Part shown: positions 21,845 through 32,706 of the stretch, in pieces
Position numbering within the stretch: the first letter of the stretch is position 1
Layout of the letters: every line of letters starts with the position of its first letter
DNA from: Cycas panzhihuaensis
Taxonomy: Eukaryota > Cycadophyta
Reading direction: 5' to 3'
Length of the DNA: 64,000 nucleotides
Assembly (NCBI GenBank): GCA_023213395.1
Contig: CM041465.1
Location: 221,037,741-221,101,740, forward strand
Translations under genes and position numbers: made by a program
Notes under the pieces: model-generated
What the model was told of the DNA's origin: nothing
The model's database searches: none
What the model saw: the letters and a program-made list of their open reading frames with translations, nothing else

Positions 21845-24404
21845 TGTTTCCCAGCTACTGGGAATAGACTCGAGATGCATCGACGTAGGTTTGTTCAGGT
21901 ATACTTTCTTACTTTTTCTTGCCCATGCTTGATTAAGATTATTTAGCGTAGATTGCCTGATATATGTCTTCTTGCATGCACTGCTTGCTCATATTGCATA
22001 TGCTTACGGCACACCATCAGCCTATGACGACTCACAATGGGGGCATTCCTTAGTGAATGCTACACCCCATATGGTGCACAGCCACTCACGTTATCTCTAC
22101 GGTCTCCCAGGATGTTTCTGTCAGTCCTGTTTGCTCTCGTTACAACATGTTGCTCATGTTGCAGTCCCTCCTAAGCCTCATTTAATCCTTAGTTGGGACT
22201 CATTTCATTATTTTGGCTACTTGCCCATTACCTGGGCATTCCCCCAGCTGCTCCGGCTCTTTTTTGGTCTTGATTTTTACTTCAAAACCTTATGTTTCTG
22301 CTTCTTTTTCTCTTTTTTTGTTTCCAGTTTGATACCGCTGTAAACTTAGCAGTACCACAATCTTTTCCGCGGTACCACAGAGTTTACCGTGGTATGACTG
22401 TTTGAAATTTTAAAAAGGAAAACCACATGACAGTTTCCATTTTTTTTGTGGAACTGCCACGTGGTGTCGATTGATTCGAGTTGCCCTAACATCCCCAACG
22501 TTCACCTGCTGTGAACAGGGGGGATAAAGGGGATTTTGCTCCCCATTTTCAAGATCTTTTGGCAAAAATTTCTGACTTTTCAATAAAAAACACAGAGAAA
22601 AAGACAACCTACATGCACAACAACTTGACAAAGGAGAAAAGGATTGCTACCAGCTGGACTTGCAGGGCCATTGCTGCTCCTCACAGCTCTCAATATTAAG
22701 TCTCATCCCTTTTTGCAGGTGCTTAAGGTTCCAAAGGATATTTTTACCCAAAAACTCCCCCAAAGTGCCAACTTCCAAGGCTCTAAGTTTGTAAGGAGTT
22801 TTCCTCATTTTCACTCTTGCAAGAACCTGTCATGATCAGTCCTCATACGTTGGTTATTGTTGCTATTTCCTAGCAGCAAAGCTCATGCTTAATTTTCTTC
22901 CTACAAGGTATTTCTTATTTCTACTTGTAATTCACTTTGTTCATTTTTTTGTCTGTTAATGAATGAAATCTTGGTTTGTCTAGTTGCCTTTATGCTATTG
23001 CACTAGATTAGTAATATTCCCCCATGCTCTTTTGGAGGCCTCACTGTTTCCCTTAAACCATCTCTTTTACCCCTTCCTTGGTTAGCTGGTGCAAAGGAGT
23101 AATATACGAGGATTTGAGGGAGGCAGGCGGGGTTTCATCCCCCATTGCTATCCTTCTCCCCAAGGTTTCTGTCCCTTGTCCTCCTTCCCTTTGCCATTAG
23201 TGCTTTCTTAGGGAATGGGCTAAGGGAGTTTAGGAAATTTAAGTATGGTGTTCAAGTTAGCATAGGCAACCCATCACTACGTCATTACCAAAAGTCTCAT
23301 CTGTTGGTGTTGGGCCCTACCTAAGCCCCAGTTTTTTCTGTTATTCCCTTTTTTGTTATGGTTTGTTGCTTCACGACTTTGTGGCCAATTCGTTTCTCCT
23401 TCCCGAGTTCCGTGGAGGTCTTTCGTGGGTGAGTTAGCCATCCCGAGGCTATACTCCTTTCCTTTTCGAGTGTCTTTGTGGTATATGGTAGTGAGAGTAT
23501 TTCTTACATGTTGCTATTTCATTTGGTTACATTTCGATGCTTAGCATAGATCTTAGCTCCATTTTATTTTAGTATATATATTTTGGCATATTTCGTGGCC
23601 TCTCTTCCGAGAGGAAGGTATTCTTCTCACTTGTCTGCAGGATCTTACGTTAGTAGAGTGATACGTGGAACAAACCCATTGCAGGTTAGTTCCTCGTGTG
23701 GTGCATTTCTTTTCTGTTTCATGCTTTTGTCTCTTTTTTCCGTTTATTCACTTTTGCATGCTTAAGGGGAGGTAAGTAAGCCCCTCTTCTATCGCTTCCG
23801 GCAACTGCCGCCGATCGGCATCGCATGCGCGACGAACGGAGTAGGAAGGAGTGGGACTTAAAGAAACAAGCAGCACTCCATTCAGGTGCCGGATCCAGGT
23901 ATTCTCCTTGTTCCCCACATATCCCCTTTTACATTGCTACCTTTCATACATTTGCTTATGTGTAGTTAGGGAATTGTAAAAGGTTAAAAAGGAAAAAGGA
24001 AAAGTTCGCTCAATTTTACATTATTTCTTGCTTTAGCTAGCATAGCACATCGTGGTTAGCCTGCTTATGTTACATTCGAGTTACCCTCATTACGTCCCCC
24101 CTCTTTTTTTTTTTTTTTGCTTTTACCTGCACATTAGTTAGTTGCCCTCCCTTTCGTTGCCTTCTCATTACCTTGAGAAGACGCAACATGCAAGGCGCTC
24201 TCTCTCCTTCCTGGCCATCCGAGGGGTAGGAAGGCCTTGCTCCGCACGGCTACCTCAAAGCAACTAGGCACCTTGCGATTCGAATCCAGGTACTCCTGCA
24301 CGAGCATACAGAGGTGAGGTCCTTGTTGCTTAGTTTAGTTAGCATAGCATATTCTTATATCCTTTTGCTAGACGTAGGGACACCACCCCGCAACGAGTGT
24401 TTCA
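21845..24404 (+). repeat. 5' LTR of element B (2560 bp)
   Basis: It is collinear with 36510-39057. It ends CGAGTGTTTCA just before the primer-binding site. Small frames inside it (for example 21972-22343) are not conserved as coding in the other LTR and are ignored. CCTCTCTTCCGAGAGG near 23606 can form a short hairpin in both copies. Confidence 0.92.
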
Positions 24405-24424
24405 TTGGCGACCATATTGGGGAC
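24405..24424 (+). other. Primer-binding site of element B
   Basis: TTGGCGACCATATTGGGGAC directly follows the LTR. It resembles the TGGCGACTCC...GGGGA primer sites common in plant Tat-type gypsy elements. The exact tRNA was not determined. Confidence 0.75.
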
Positions 24425-24577
24425 TGCCAGTAAGGGAGCTAGTTTTGCTTTCCCTTTTCATTGGTGTTCTTGCCTCTAGGTAATCTCTTATTCTGTGTTT
24501 CAGTTGGGCAACCCCCAATGTACTTGCTTCATTTCCCTCTTTTCGTTTTCTTCTAACAACGCTGGTAAAGGCGTTGC

Positions 24578-27169
24578 ATGCGACGTTTCTCACGTCGCTT
24601 GCGAGGTCTGCCGTCGTTGTTAGAAGACCAATCACTTCATTCCCTTCCGTCATCGAACCCCGATTCAATAATGGAAAGTTACCCATCCGATTGGGCTTAT
24701 CATACCATGGCTTCGGGAACTCAAGAGTTTCCCTCATTTATTCTGGAATTCGCCCATGGGGGCGATGATTCCATTTATTATCCAGATGACCAGTTTCACC
24801 CCGCTGACTTTCATCCTTCTACTCATGCAGCAGAAGATTCGTCTCCTCACGAGACTCACCATCCTACTGGTGAGCCTTACGAGGAGCATCTTGAGGGATC
24901 CCCGACTTTCGAGATCCCGTCGACCTCGTATGGCTATGAGGATACCCCTCCCGCCGACGTAGTTGAAGCGCTCAACGAGTACTTCCAAACAACCCACCGC
25001 CAACCGCATCCTAGGTGGTTTGAAGAAATGTTGCGCAACGTAGCATCTTCTTCATCCATACCTGCGCCTCATACAACGAATGATGCTTCTGCTCGCGCAC
25101 ACTCGTCCTATGCCGTGTCTACACTAGCTCCCAGGGTAAGTGTTACGCCACCTATCTCTAGCCATAGTCTTACTTCTTCAGGACCCGTTCGTGGCATGTC
25201 CTTTCCCTAACTTGGGGTTACCATGCCGTTTCTGAGTCAAACGAATGCGCCGCCTTCAAACATGGTGCATGCATTTCTTAGTAGGCCTCGAGGCCCTACT
25301 AGTGCTACCGCCGTCAGCTATGTAGGACCCACTCTTACATATGTTTAGAACCCTTCTGGTGGTCCTTCCCTTTACGTGCCCCCAGGTTACACGTCTTAAC
25401 CTTGGGGGCAGGGTAGGGGAAACCATCTTCCTGCTTATGGGGTGGACCCGTTGCACCTATATGGAGTTGTGCCACCTATGGGTGGCTCATATGGGCAGAA
25501 CCTAGTCCCTCACCCTTCGTTTCCGCCATCTAGCGCAACTCCTGTTGCCTCGTCTTCACAAGGGAACATACCTCCCTTCCAAAGTGTTTATCCGCAGCCC
25601 CCTTTCCAACAAGAGGCGTTTCCCCAAGGAGGGATGGGTTTACCACCCCCATCCATTTCTATTCCTTTACCGGTTGTCGATCCGTTGGCTCATGTAAGGA
25701 TGCGTCCTTTCATGGACTATAGGTCAACGCCGTTATCCGTTGAGGCACTAAGGACCAACCTGCCGCCTCACCCTCCTGAAGTTTCCAAATTCGACGAAAC
25801 TTCATCGCAAGACCCAACCGAGTACGCACGTAGTTTCTCTATAGTGTGCATCGATTATTGGGCTTACAACCATATTCTGATGAAACTATTTCCGCGATCC
25901 TTGCAGGGTGACGCCCTCAAGTGGTTTTACCGTCTCCCTGCTCATTCGATTTCTTCGTTCCAGTAATTGGTGGACGAGTTCGTCAACTATTTTAACGTAG
26001 CCCGTCCATTCAAAAGTAGAATGAAAGTACTCCTGTCACTTAAACAAGGTCACGATGAAATGAATCGTGACTTTGTGCGATGCTTTCATGATCTCCTTCA
26101 CTCTACCAAGGCCACATTGCCTGAAGAGTTGAAGCGAGATCTCTTCGTCAACGCACTTCACCCCGAAGTACATGTGGAAGTCCTCAAGATGGGGGCAACC
26201 ACATGCGACTTTGCGATTACGAGGTGCTTGGCATTGGAGGCCATTGAGATCCAAGCTGGACTCAAGAAACCTCCTAAGCCCTCACAATGCCGTCAGGCGC
26301 CTCCCCCAGTGAACGAAACCAAACCTTCGCAGCCTACTAGGTCTACCTCTCATCCGAATGAGAGGACCCTAGATCCTCTTGCTTCCACTATTCGCTCATT
26401 CGAGCGCACGATAAAGGAGCTTAAACTCCAGCCTCCTTCATCGGTGACTTCCCATAAACTAGTTCAGCAAGCTTCTCGTGCGGTACCCCCCGAAGGGGGT
26501 AACATCCAACCTTTTCAAGCAAGGAGGATCGATCCTTCCCTTGAGAAGAGGTGGTGTTCCATCCACGAGGAGTGCTTCCACGATGATTCGCATTGTCGGG
26601 CACAACACCCACGTGACGCCCCGCTGCGCGATTCATCCCCTAGGCGGGCATCGAGGCCTAACCTTGATCAACCTGTTCATAGAGACCCATTCTCCAAACA
26701 TGGGGAACATGGTCGTGATGTTCAGTAAAGGAACAATCAGAATCGGGAAAGATCCCCCGATTCTTACCCTTCACATGGTAGAGGGAAGGGTGTGTGAAGG
26801 CCATCTTCCCCTTCACGCTCCCCTGACCGCCGTGCTCCATCACCTTCACAGTCTTGTAATAAGAGAAAGAAGGTGATCCAAATGCTTGAGACCACTCCCC
26901 TTTACGCGTTGACCCAGTCTCAAGTCGCAAAGGAGGCAACAGGGGCCTCTGCGTCTACCTCGCAACTCGACCCTCCTCCGGAAGCTGTTCCTCCGAAGAT
27001 TCCCACACTTCCCAAGAGCATTCCTGTTTGCCCCGGTAGATTCGACTTTAGGAGAGCCCTTACCCAACCCATAGGGAGGGGTAAGCCCTTCTCTGTGGTC
27101 AAAGAGCATCTCACCGTGGCTGCTGGGATGTCCATCATGGACGTCTTAAGAAGTTGCCCTGAGTAGTGA
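24578..27169 (+). pseudogene. Element B gag polyprotein, eight premature stops
   Basis: One reading frame runs through 24578-27169 with stops at 25208, 25346, 25397, 25964, 26726, 26795, 27164 and 27167. Each stop is TAA, TAG or TGA where CAA, CAG or CGA is plausible. The N-terminal part is rich in Pro and Ser. The capsid-like retrotransposon gag domain lies around 25780-26260 (FDETSSQDPTEYARSF, GDALKWFYRLP, FVNALHPEVHVEVL). An Arg/Ser-rich segment follows (26640-26870), then VLRSCPE ahead of the pol junction. No clear CCHC knuckle is seen; WCSIHEECFHDDSHC (about 26552-26596) is the nearest Cys/His cluster. GAG would form the particle that packages RNA. The frame is not translatable as it stands. 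Confidence 0.85.
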
Positions 27170-28672
27170 ATGCTCCTCTTGGAAGCTCTAGGATCGAATG
27201 ATGCGTCCGTTCACGCCTTGGGTACAACCCAAAGCTGCGAACCTGTCATCTCTTTCGACCCCAGAGATCTTCCTGCATCTAGTGGAAGGGAATGCCAATG
27301 GAACTTCCCTTTCACCATTACCATGGATACTCTTGATTACATTTTGCGAAGAACTGTCGTGGAGAATGGTTCTTTCGTCAATGCCATGCCCTTGCGCGTT
27401 ATGCAAGAACTTGGTATTTCTACCTTGGAACCTGTTCCATGGCGTTGTCAGGGTTATGACGGTACTAAGAAGACTCCCCTGGGATCCGTCTCGATACCTC
27501 TTACTCTCGAGGAGAAGACTGTCGTTACTGACATCGTCGTCCTTGATGTTGACGTTGATTACAACTTGCTTCTGGGTCGACCATGGCTTGACCAAATGGG
27601 AGCCGTGTATTCCACCCGTTGGGGGCAACTTAAATTCGTCCATAATGGGCAAATGAAAGTTGTCTCCCGCGAGCGATCGCTCACCAAACAAGCTAGGCCT
27701 TCTACTCAGGCGAGCCATGGCCATACGAAGGGAAACAAACTCCCTTTCGATCATGTCTTAGCCTGCTCCATTGGAATCCCTGATTCCTCTTACCGTGAAG
27801 AAGATCCCATATTTTCTTCTCCTGATTTGACGCGTTTCACCCCTATTGGTGTCGGAAGCTATGGGTACCTTGCCATGTTTGACGATGACAGGTCCCATAG
27901 CAAGGATGAGGATCGTCCTCACCTAGTTTCGTTGCTCCGCACTAGTATGGGGCATCCTCCTAGTCCTAGGTGTCTTCCTAGGACCCCTTTTGTTATCGAG
28001 CCTGGTCATTTTCACATATCACATAACATTGCGCATGTCGATCATCATGTTCCTAGCTCTTCCATCCCATCACCTTCCGTAGGTGATGATGTTGAGAGTT
28101 TCCCTCTTGCTTTTTACGAGGGACCTCTCCTTGACTCTCCTTTAGAGTCCCTTGGGGATGATGGGTAGCTTTCAGGCCATACCGGTCCTATCGCTCCCAC
28201 GCTATCCCGCGCCTTGCCCATTCAAAGTCAGGTCATCCATGGGGTGGACTACTTTGAAGATGACGAGGCTTTGCTGGAGCACTTAGCCGGCTCCATGCCC
28301 AGTTTACCTTTTAGTCACTATAAGCTAGGCCACCAGAAGGTCTTGGCGATTGGGTCCACTTTGGCCGACCCAATCCCTTCTTCCATCTCCTCTCTTCCTG
28401 TCGATCTCGCCCCCCTCCATTTCAAGGAGGGGAATTCTATATGCATGGGGGCAACTCAGGACATAGTCCTTACCCCAAACAAGATCATCAAGGTAGGAGT
28501 GGAATGTACCCCTGACGAAGTGAGGGAATACTTCCTCCTGTTCCAGGAATTCCGCGATGTATTCACATGGGACTACTCGGATATGAAGGGTATTGACCCC
28601 TCGATTGTCACGCATAACGTTACGGCCAGTTCACGGCGCTTGCCACATGCGTCTGGCGTCCCCTTCACCTGA
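27170..28672 (+). pseudogene. Element B aspartic protease region and pol N-terminus
   Basis: It stays in the same frame as gag, so gag and pol are one polyprotein. The protease core near 27350-27600 reads VVENGSFVNAMPLRVMQELG, where the catalytic motif is normally D-N/T-G-S, then VDVDYNLLLGRPWLDQMGAV. The catalytic Asp is Glu here. A long linker follows, with a stop at 28166 (CAG-type). The segment 28430-28670 leads into the RT (EYFLLFQEFRDVFTWDYSDM), which is typical of Tat-type pol. A frameshift near 28640-28670 moves the frame before RT. Confidence 0.85.
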
Positions 28673-29460
28673 AGCTTTCAACTGCCGTTAAGATGGAGGT
28701 TGAGAAGCTTCTAGATGCAGGACTCGTTTCTTCCATCGATTACCCTAAGTGGGTATTGAATATCATTCCCGTTGCTAAGAAGAACGGGACTATTCGCATT
28801 TGTGTCGATTTCCACAACATAAACAATGCTTGTCCTAAGGACAACTTTCCTCTTCCCTTCATTGATCAAATAATTGATCGTGCAATTTGGATTGATTATG
28901 TCCTTAATGGACGGCTTCTCTGGCTATAACCAAATTCAGATTTCTCCTGAAGACTGCCACAAAACGGCCTTCACCATGCCATGGGGTACTTTTGTCTACA
29001 AGGCAATGCCCTTTGGTCTTAAGAATGCAGGGGCTACTTATCAAAGAGCTATGCATTTTATCTTTCACGACCTCATCAACAATACGTTAAAGGTTTTCAT
29101 GGACGATATGATGGGCCTTTCACGTACGAGAGCCCATCATCCTTCAGATTTGCGCGCCATCTTCATAAGATGCCACAAGTATCACGTTAGTTTAAACCCT
29201 CTCAAATACGTGTTTGTCGTCACTTCAGGCAAACTCTTGGGTTTCCTCGTGTCCCAACAAGGAATCCAAATTGATCCAGAAAATGTCAAGGTAATCTTTG
29301 ACATGCCGCCGCCTAGGACCCAATGACAAATTAAGTCGTTTCTAGGTAGGCTTAGTTTTCTGAGGCGTTTCTTGGCAAATTTCACCATAAATGCCAAGCC
29401 TCTTACGAACCTATTGAAGAAAGGAGCCCCTTTTGTTTGGTCATATAAGACCTAAAAGGC
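28673..29460 (+). pseudogene. Element B reverse transcriptase
   Basis: The first part (28673-28900, shifted frame) gives VEKLLDAGLVSS, then AKKNGTIRICVDFHNIN and CPKDNFPLPFIDQIID. After a second frameshift near 28900 the original frame returns with LMDGFSGYNQI, MPFGLKNAGATYQRAM and the polymerase motif VFMDDMMG (FMDD in place of YVDD; both Asp are present). GKLLGFLVSQQGI and the thumb region follow. Stops at 29324 (CGA-type TGA) and 29453 (CAA-type TAA) interrupt it. The two frameshifts compensate each other. The order and motifs are those of gypsy RT. Confidence 0.88.
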
Positions 29461-30109
29461 CTTCATAGCACTCAAGGAAGCTCTCGTTTCTGCCCTTACA
29501 CTGGCGCCTCCTCGCTTTGATAGGCCCTTCACTCTATACACCTTGGCAACCGACGAATCCCTGGGCGCAATGCTCGAACAGGAGGATGATTCAGGAACTG
29601 AGAGGGCTATTTATTTCATCAGCCACACTCTCGTTGCCGCTGAATTAAACTATCCTCCCGCCGAAAAGGAGTGCCTCTCCTTGGTCCATGCGACTAAGAA
29701 GTTTAGGCATTACTTGCTTAGTAATACAACCAAGGTGATCGTTCAATCCGATCCCTTACGTTACTTGCTTACTCGTTCGGACTTGACGGGTAGGGCAGGT
29801 CATTGGGCTGTCCTGCTTCAAGAGTTTGACTTGCAAGTCATTAACAGGAAGTCGAAGAAGGGAATTATAGTAGTAGAGCAATTTGCTAACGCTGCCATTC
29901 CCAACATGAGCGGCATCCCTGTTGACGACTCTTTCCCGGACGAGTCTATTATGACCGTCCAAGATGCTTCTCTTCACCCACTCACCGATAGCGAGTGGTA
30001 TGGCGACATTGTGAGATATCTGACTCAGCAAGAAGATCGCCCTGAAGCCAGTAACAAGGTTAGGTCACGTATCCGTACCACCGCTAGGCAACACTCTCGT
30101 TGCCACTGA
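29461..30109 (+). pseudogene. Element B first RNase H and tether
   Basis: The segment LYTLATDESLGAMLEQ is the RNase H start (YTDASDxAVGAVL in relatives). AIYFISHTLVAAELNYPPAEKECL and VIVQSDPLRYLLTRSDLTGR follow, the usual gypsy RNase H landmarks. Acidic residues of the active site are largely kept (D in ATDES, E in EKE, D in QSDP). The reading frame ends at 30107 because of the duplication that begins in this region. Confidence 0.85.
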
Positions 30110-30700
30110 ATTAAACTATCCTCCCGCTGAAAAGGAGTGCCTCTCCTTGGTCCATGCGACTAAGAAGTTTAGGCATTACTTGCTTAATAATACAACCAAG
30201 GTGATCGTTCAATCCGATCCCTTACGTTACTTCTTCTTGGTTCGGACTTGGCCGGGTAGGGCGGTCGTTGGTACATCTGCTTCAAGAGTTTGACTTGCAA
30301 GTCATTAACAGGAAGTCGAAGAAGGGAATGATAGTAGCAGAGCAATTAGCTAACGCTGCCATTCCCAACACGAGCGGCATCCCTGTTGACGACTCTTTCC
30401 TAGACGAGTCTATTATGACCGTCCAAGATGCTTACTCGTTCGGACTTGATGGGTAGGGCAGGTCGTTGGGCTGTCCTGCTTCAAGAGTTTGACTTGCAAG
30501 TCATTAACAGGAAGTCGAAGAAGGGAATGATAGTAGTAGAGCAATTAACTAACGCTGCTATTCCCAACACGAGCGGCATCCCTGTTGATGACTCTTTCCT
30601 GGACGAGTCTATTATGACCGTCCAAGATGCTTCTCTTCACCCACTCACCGATAGCGAGTGGTATGGCGACATTGTGAGATATCTGACTCGGAGAATATCG
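29625..30700 (+). repeat. Internal triplication across the B RNase H/tether region
   Basis: The block with CAAGAGTTTGACTTGCAAGT and the later GGCATCCCTGTTGA occurs three times (about 29766-29996, 30225-30432 and 30432-30690). The upstream CTCTCGTTGCC segment occurs twice (29628 and 30095). The copies differ by few bases, so the event is recent or happened during reverse transcription. It disrupts the RNase H to integrase reading frame. Confidence 0.88.
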
Positions 30701-30717
30701 CCACGAAGCCGATAAGG

Positions 30718-31871
30718 TTAGGTCGCGTGTCAGGTGCCACCAGCTGCAACACTTCCTCGTGGATGGAGTGTTGTACAAGAGATCCTTTGACGGGGTCCTG
30801 CTTCGCTGCGTCGCTCCTGATGAAGTGGACCAAATACTCCGCGAATGCCATCATTGCATTTGTGAGGGCCACTTTGGGGGCCAATCCATAGCCCAAAGAA
30901 TCCTCTGCATGGGTTATTATTGGCCGTCCTTGTTCAAGGACGCTCACGCTTGTGCCCTTAGATGTCGGTGATGCCAGGAGCACACTAATGTCTTTCACAT
31001 ACCTTCCGAGGCATTGCACCCTATCGTGTCTCCGTGGCCCTTTTCTCAATGGGGCTTAGACCTCATTGGGGCTATATCACCGCCATCTTCCGCACAACAT
31101 AAATATATCTTAACCGCTACCGAATACTTCATTAAATGGGCAGAGGCAATCCCCTTGTCCACTACCCCTGGCAAGACGATAGCCACCTTCGTCTACCAGC
31201 ATATTATTTGTAGTTTCGAGATTTTAGATGTCCTAATTACGGATAATGGAACTTCCTTCTATAATAAGGAAATGGACGAGCTATGTAAGAAATTTAAAAT
31301 CTCGCATAAGACGTCGTCCCCTTATTACCCCCAAGCAAACAGGCAAGTTGAATCTTTCAACAAAACGCTCGTCAGCATTCTAAAGAAAACCGTCACTCAA
31401 TCTCAAAGGGATTGGCACATCCAACTCCCTTCCGCCCTATGGGCTTATCGCACTTCCATCCGCACGGCTACTGGAATGACCCCATTCTCGTTAGTCTATG
31501 GAATCGAGGCGGTGCTCCCACTGGAAGTGGAGATCCCCTCTCTACAGGTTTCCCTTCGAGGCCTCATTGATGAGGAGTCTATTCGCCAGGCTTACCTCCT
31601 AGACCTCGAAGCCCTGGATGAGAGGCATTTAACGACTTATCAAGCGAACCTCACTTCGAAAGCCTGCTTGCAAAGGACACACGACAAATGTCTTCGTGCT
31701 CATCCTTTGTGCCCCAGGGACCACGTCCTCAAATTGGAGTACCGTTACGATCGCTTGGCCAAATGCGGGCCCAAATGGGTAGGCCCCTTCGTCATTCTCG
31801 AAATCTTCGATAACGGCGCATACAGGATCGCCATCTTGGAAGGCTTAGAATTTGAAAAAGTAGTCAACTAA
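30718..31871 (+). pseudogene. Element B integrase
   Basis: One frame holds the zinc-binding region (HHCICEGHFGG, then CALRCR-stop-CQEH, the H2C2 pattern; the stop at 30969 is CGA-type TGA). The DDE core has the D in WGLDLIGAI, the D in LITDNGTSFYN and the E in ANRQVESFNKTL, so the triad is intact. SALWAYRTSIRTATGMTPF and the C-terminal KWVGPFVILEIFDNGAYRI follow. From 31014 to 31871 (285 aa) the frame is open. No chromodomain is present, as expected for the Tat lineage. It would insert cDNA into the genome. Confidence 0.9.
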
Positions 31872-32421
31872 AAATTCCTTAAGAAGTTTTACGCATGATC
31901 CTCCTGCTTTTTCTTTGCGTTGCTCCGAAACGAGCCTAAACTACCATTTTAAATTATTTCCATTCTTCCCAACCACGGGTAGATTGGCAATTTAAGATGG
32001 ATTTTTATTTTTTCTTCCGGTTCCTCCCGCGGAACTCGTGTTCTCGTATGCTCTTGGGAACCTTTGTCCTCCTATTTAGGCATTCCCCGACTAGGACGAC
32101 GTTGTGGAGTATCGTCACTTCCTTCTCCTGCCTGTTATTTCCTTCGCATATTCCACTATGCTCCCCCGCGGACGTATATGTCACTTTATTTCTAACCTCA
32201 CACCTCTCGATCACCTCTACTTATGGTGGACGTGTGTGCTCCTATTAGACATATAGCCATACATGGAATGAAATACATGCATTTTACAAACAAAATACTT
32301 ACAACAAACTGTTACAACATAACATTTGCAACATTTACAACATATAAAGTAAACCATACATGCTATCTCTATCATACATGATACACACCATTTCATGTCA
32401 AAATGGGGTTCCAATTACCTC

Positions 32422-32458
<37 letters not shown>

Positions 32459-32519
32459 CATGGTACATCATGCATGTGGGAAGCCAGGATCCTTGCAGGG
32501 GGGGTACAATGATGTGAGC
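31872..32519 (+). other. Region between integrase and the antisense gene, with a (TA)n tract
   Basis: No protein is recognised. 32280-32360 is AC-rich with repeated ACAACAT units. A (TA)n tract of about 15 repeats lies at 32423-32452. Confidence 0.6.
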
Positions 32520-32706
32520 CTACATATGACCCCCTGGAGGCCCGTGCTTTCCCGTCAAAACCATATATACATCCCATTTGCTACTGCTGTCCTGATCCTG
32601 GGGTGCCATCTCCCGGTTTGTGTGATCCCTCTCCTGGGGACCACATCCCTCTGAGGCTCCTCCTGGGCCTCCGCGAGCTGCCTGCCTCGCTCCCCTCGTC
32701 TCGTGG

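Noticed and set aside
22410-22631. Small frames in the element B LTRs (22410-22631 and 36995-37303, minus)
   Set aside because: Similar frames occur in both LTRs only because the LTRs are copies. They are short, of no known family, and interrupted differently.
24402-24737. 111-codon minus-strand frame after the 5' LTR of element B
   Set aside because: It overlaps the gag frame start and the primer site on the opposite strand and shows no domain.
27188-27754. 188-codon minus-strand frame opposite the element B protease
   Set aside because: Shadow of the plus-strand protease coding sequence, which has clear motifs.
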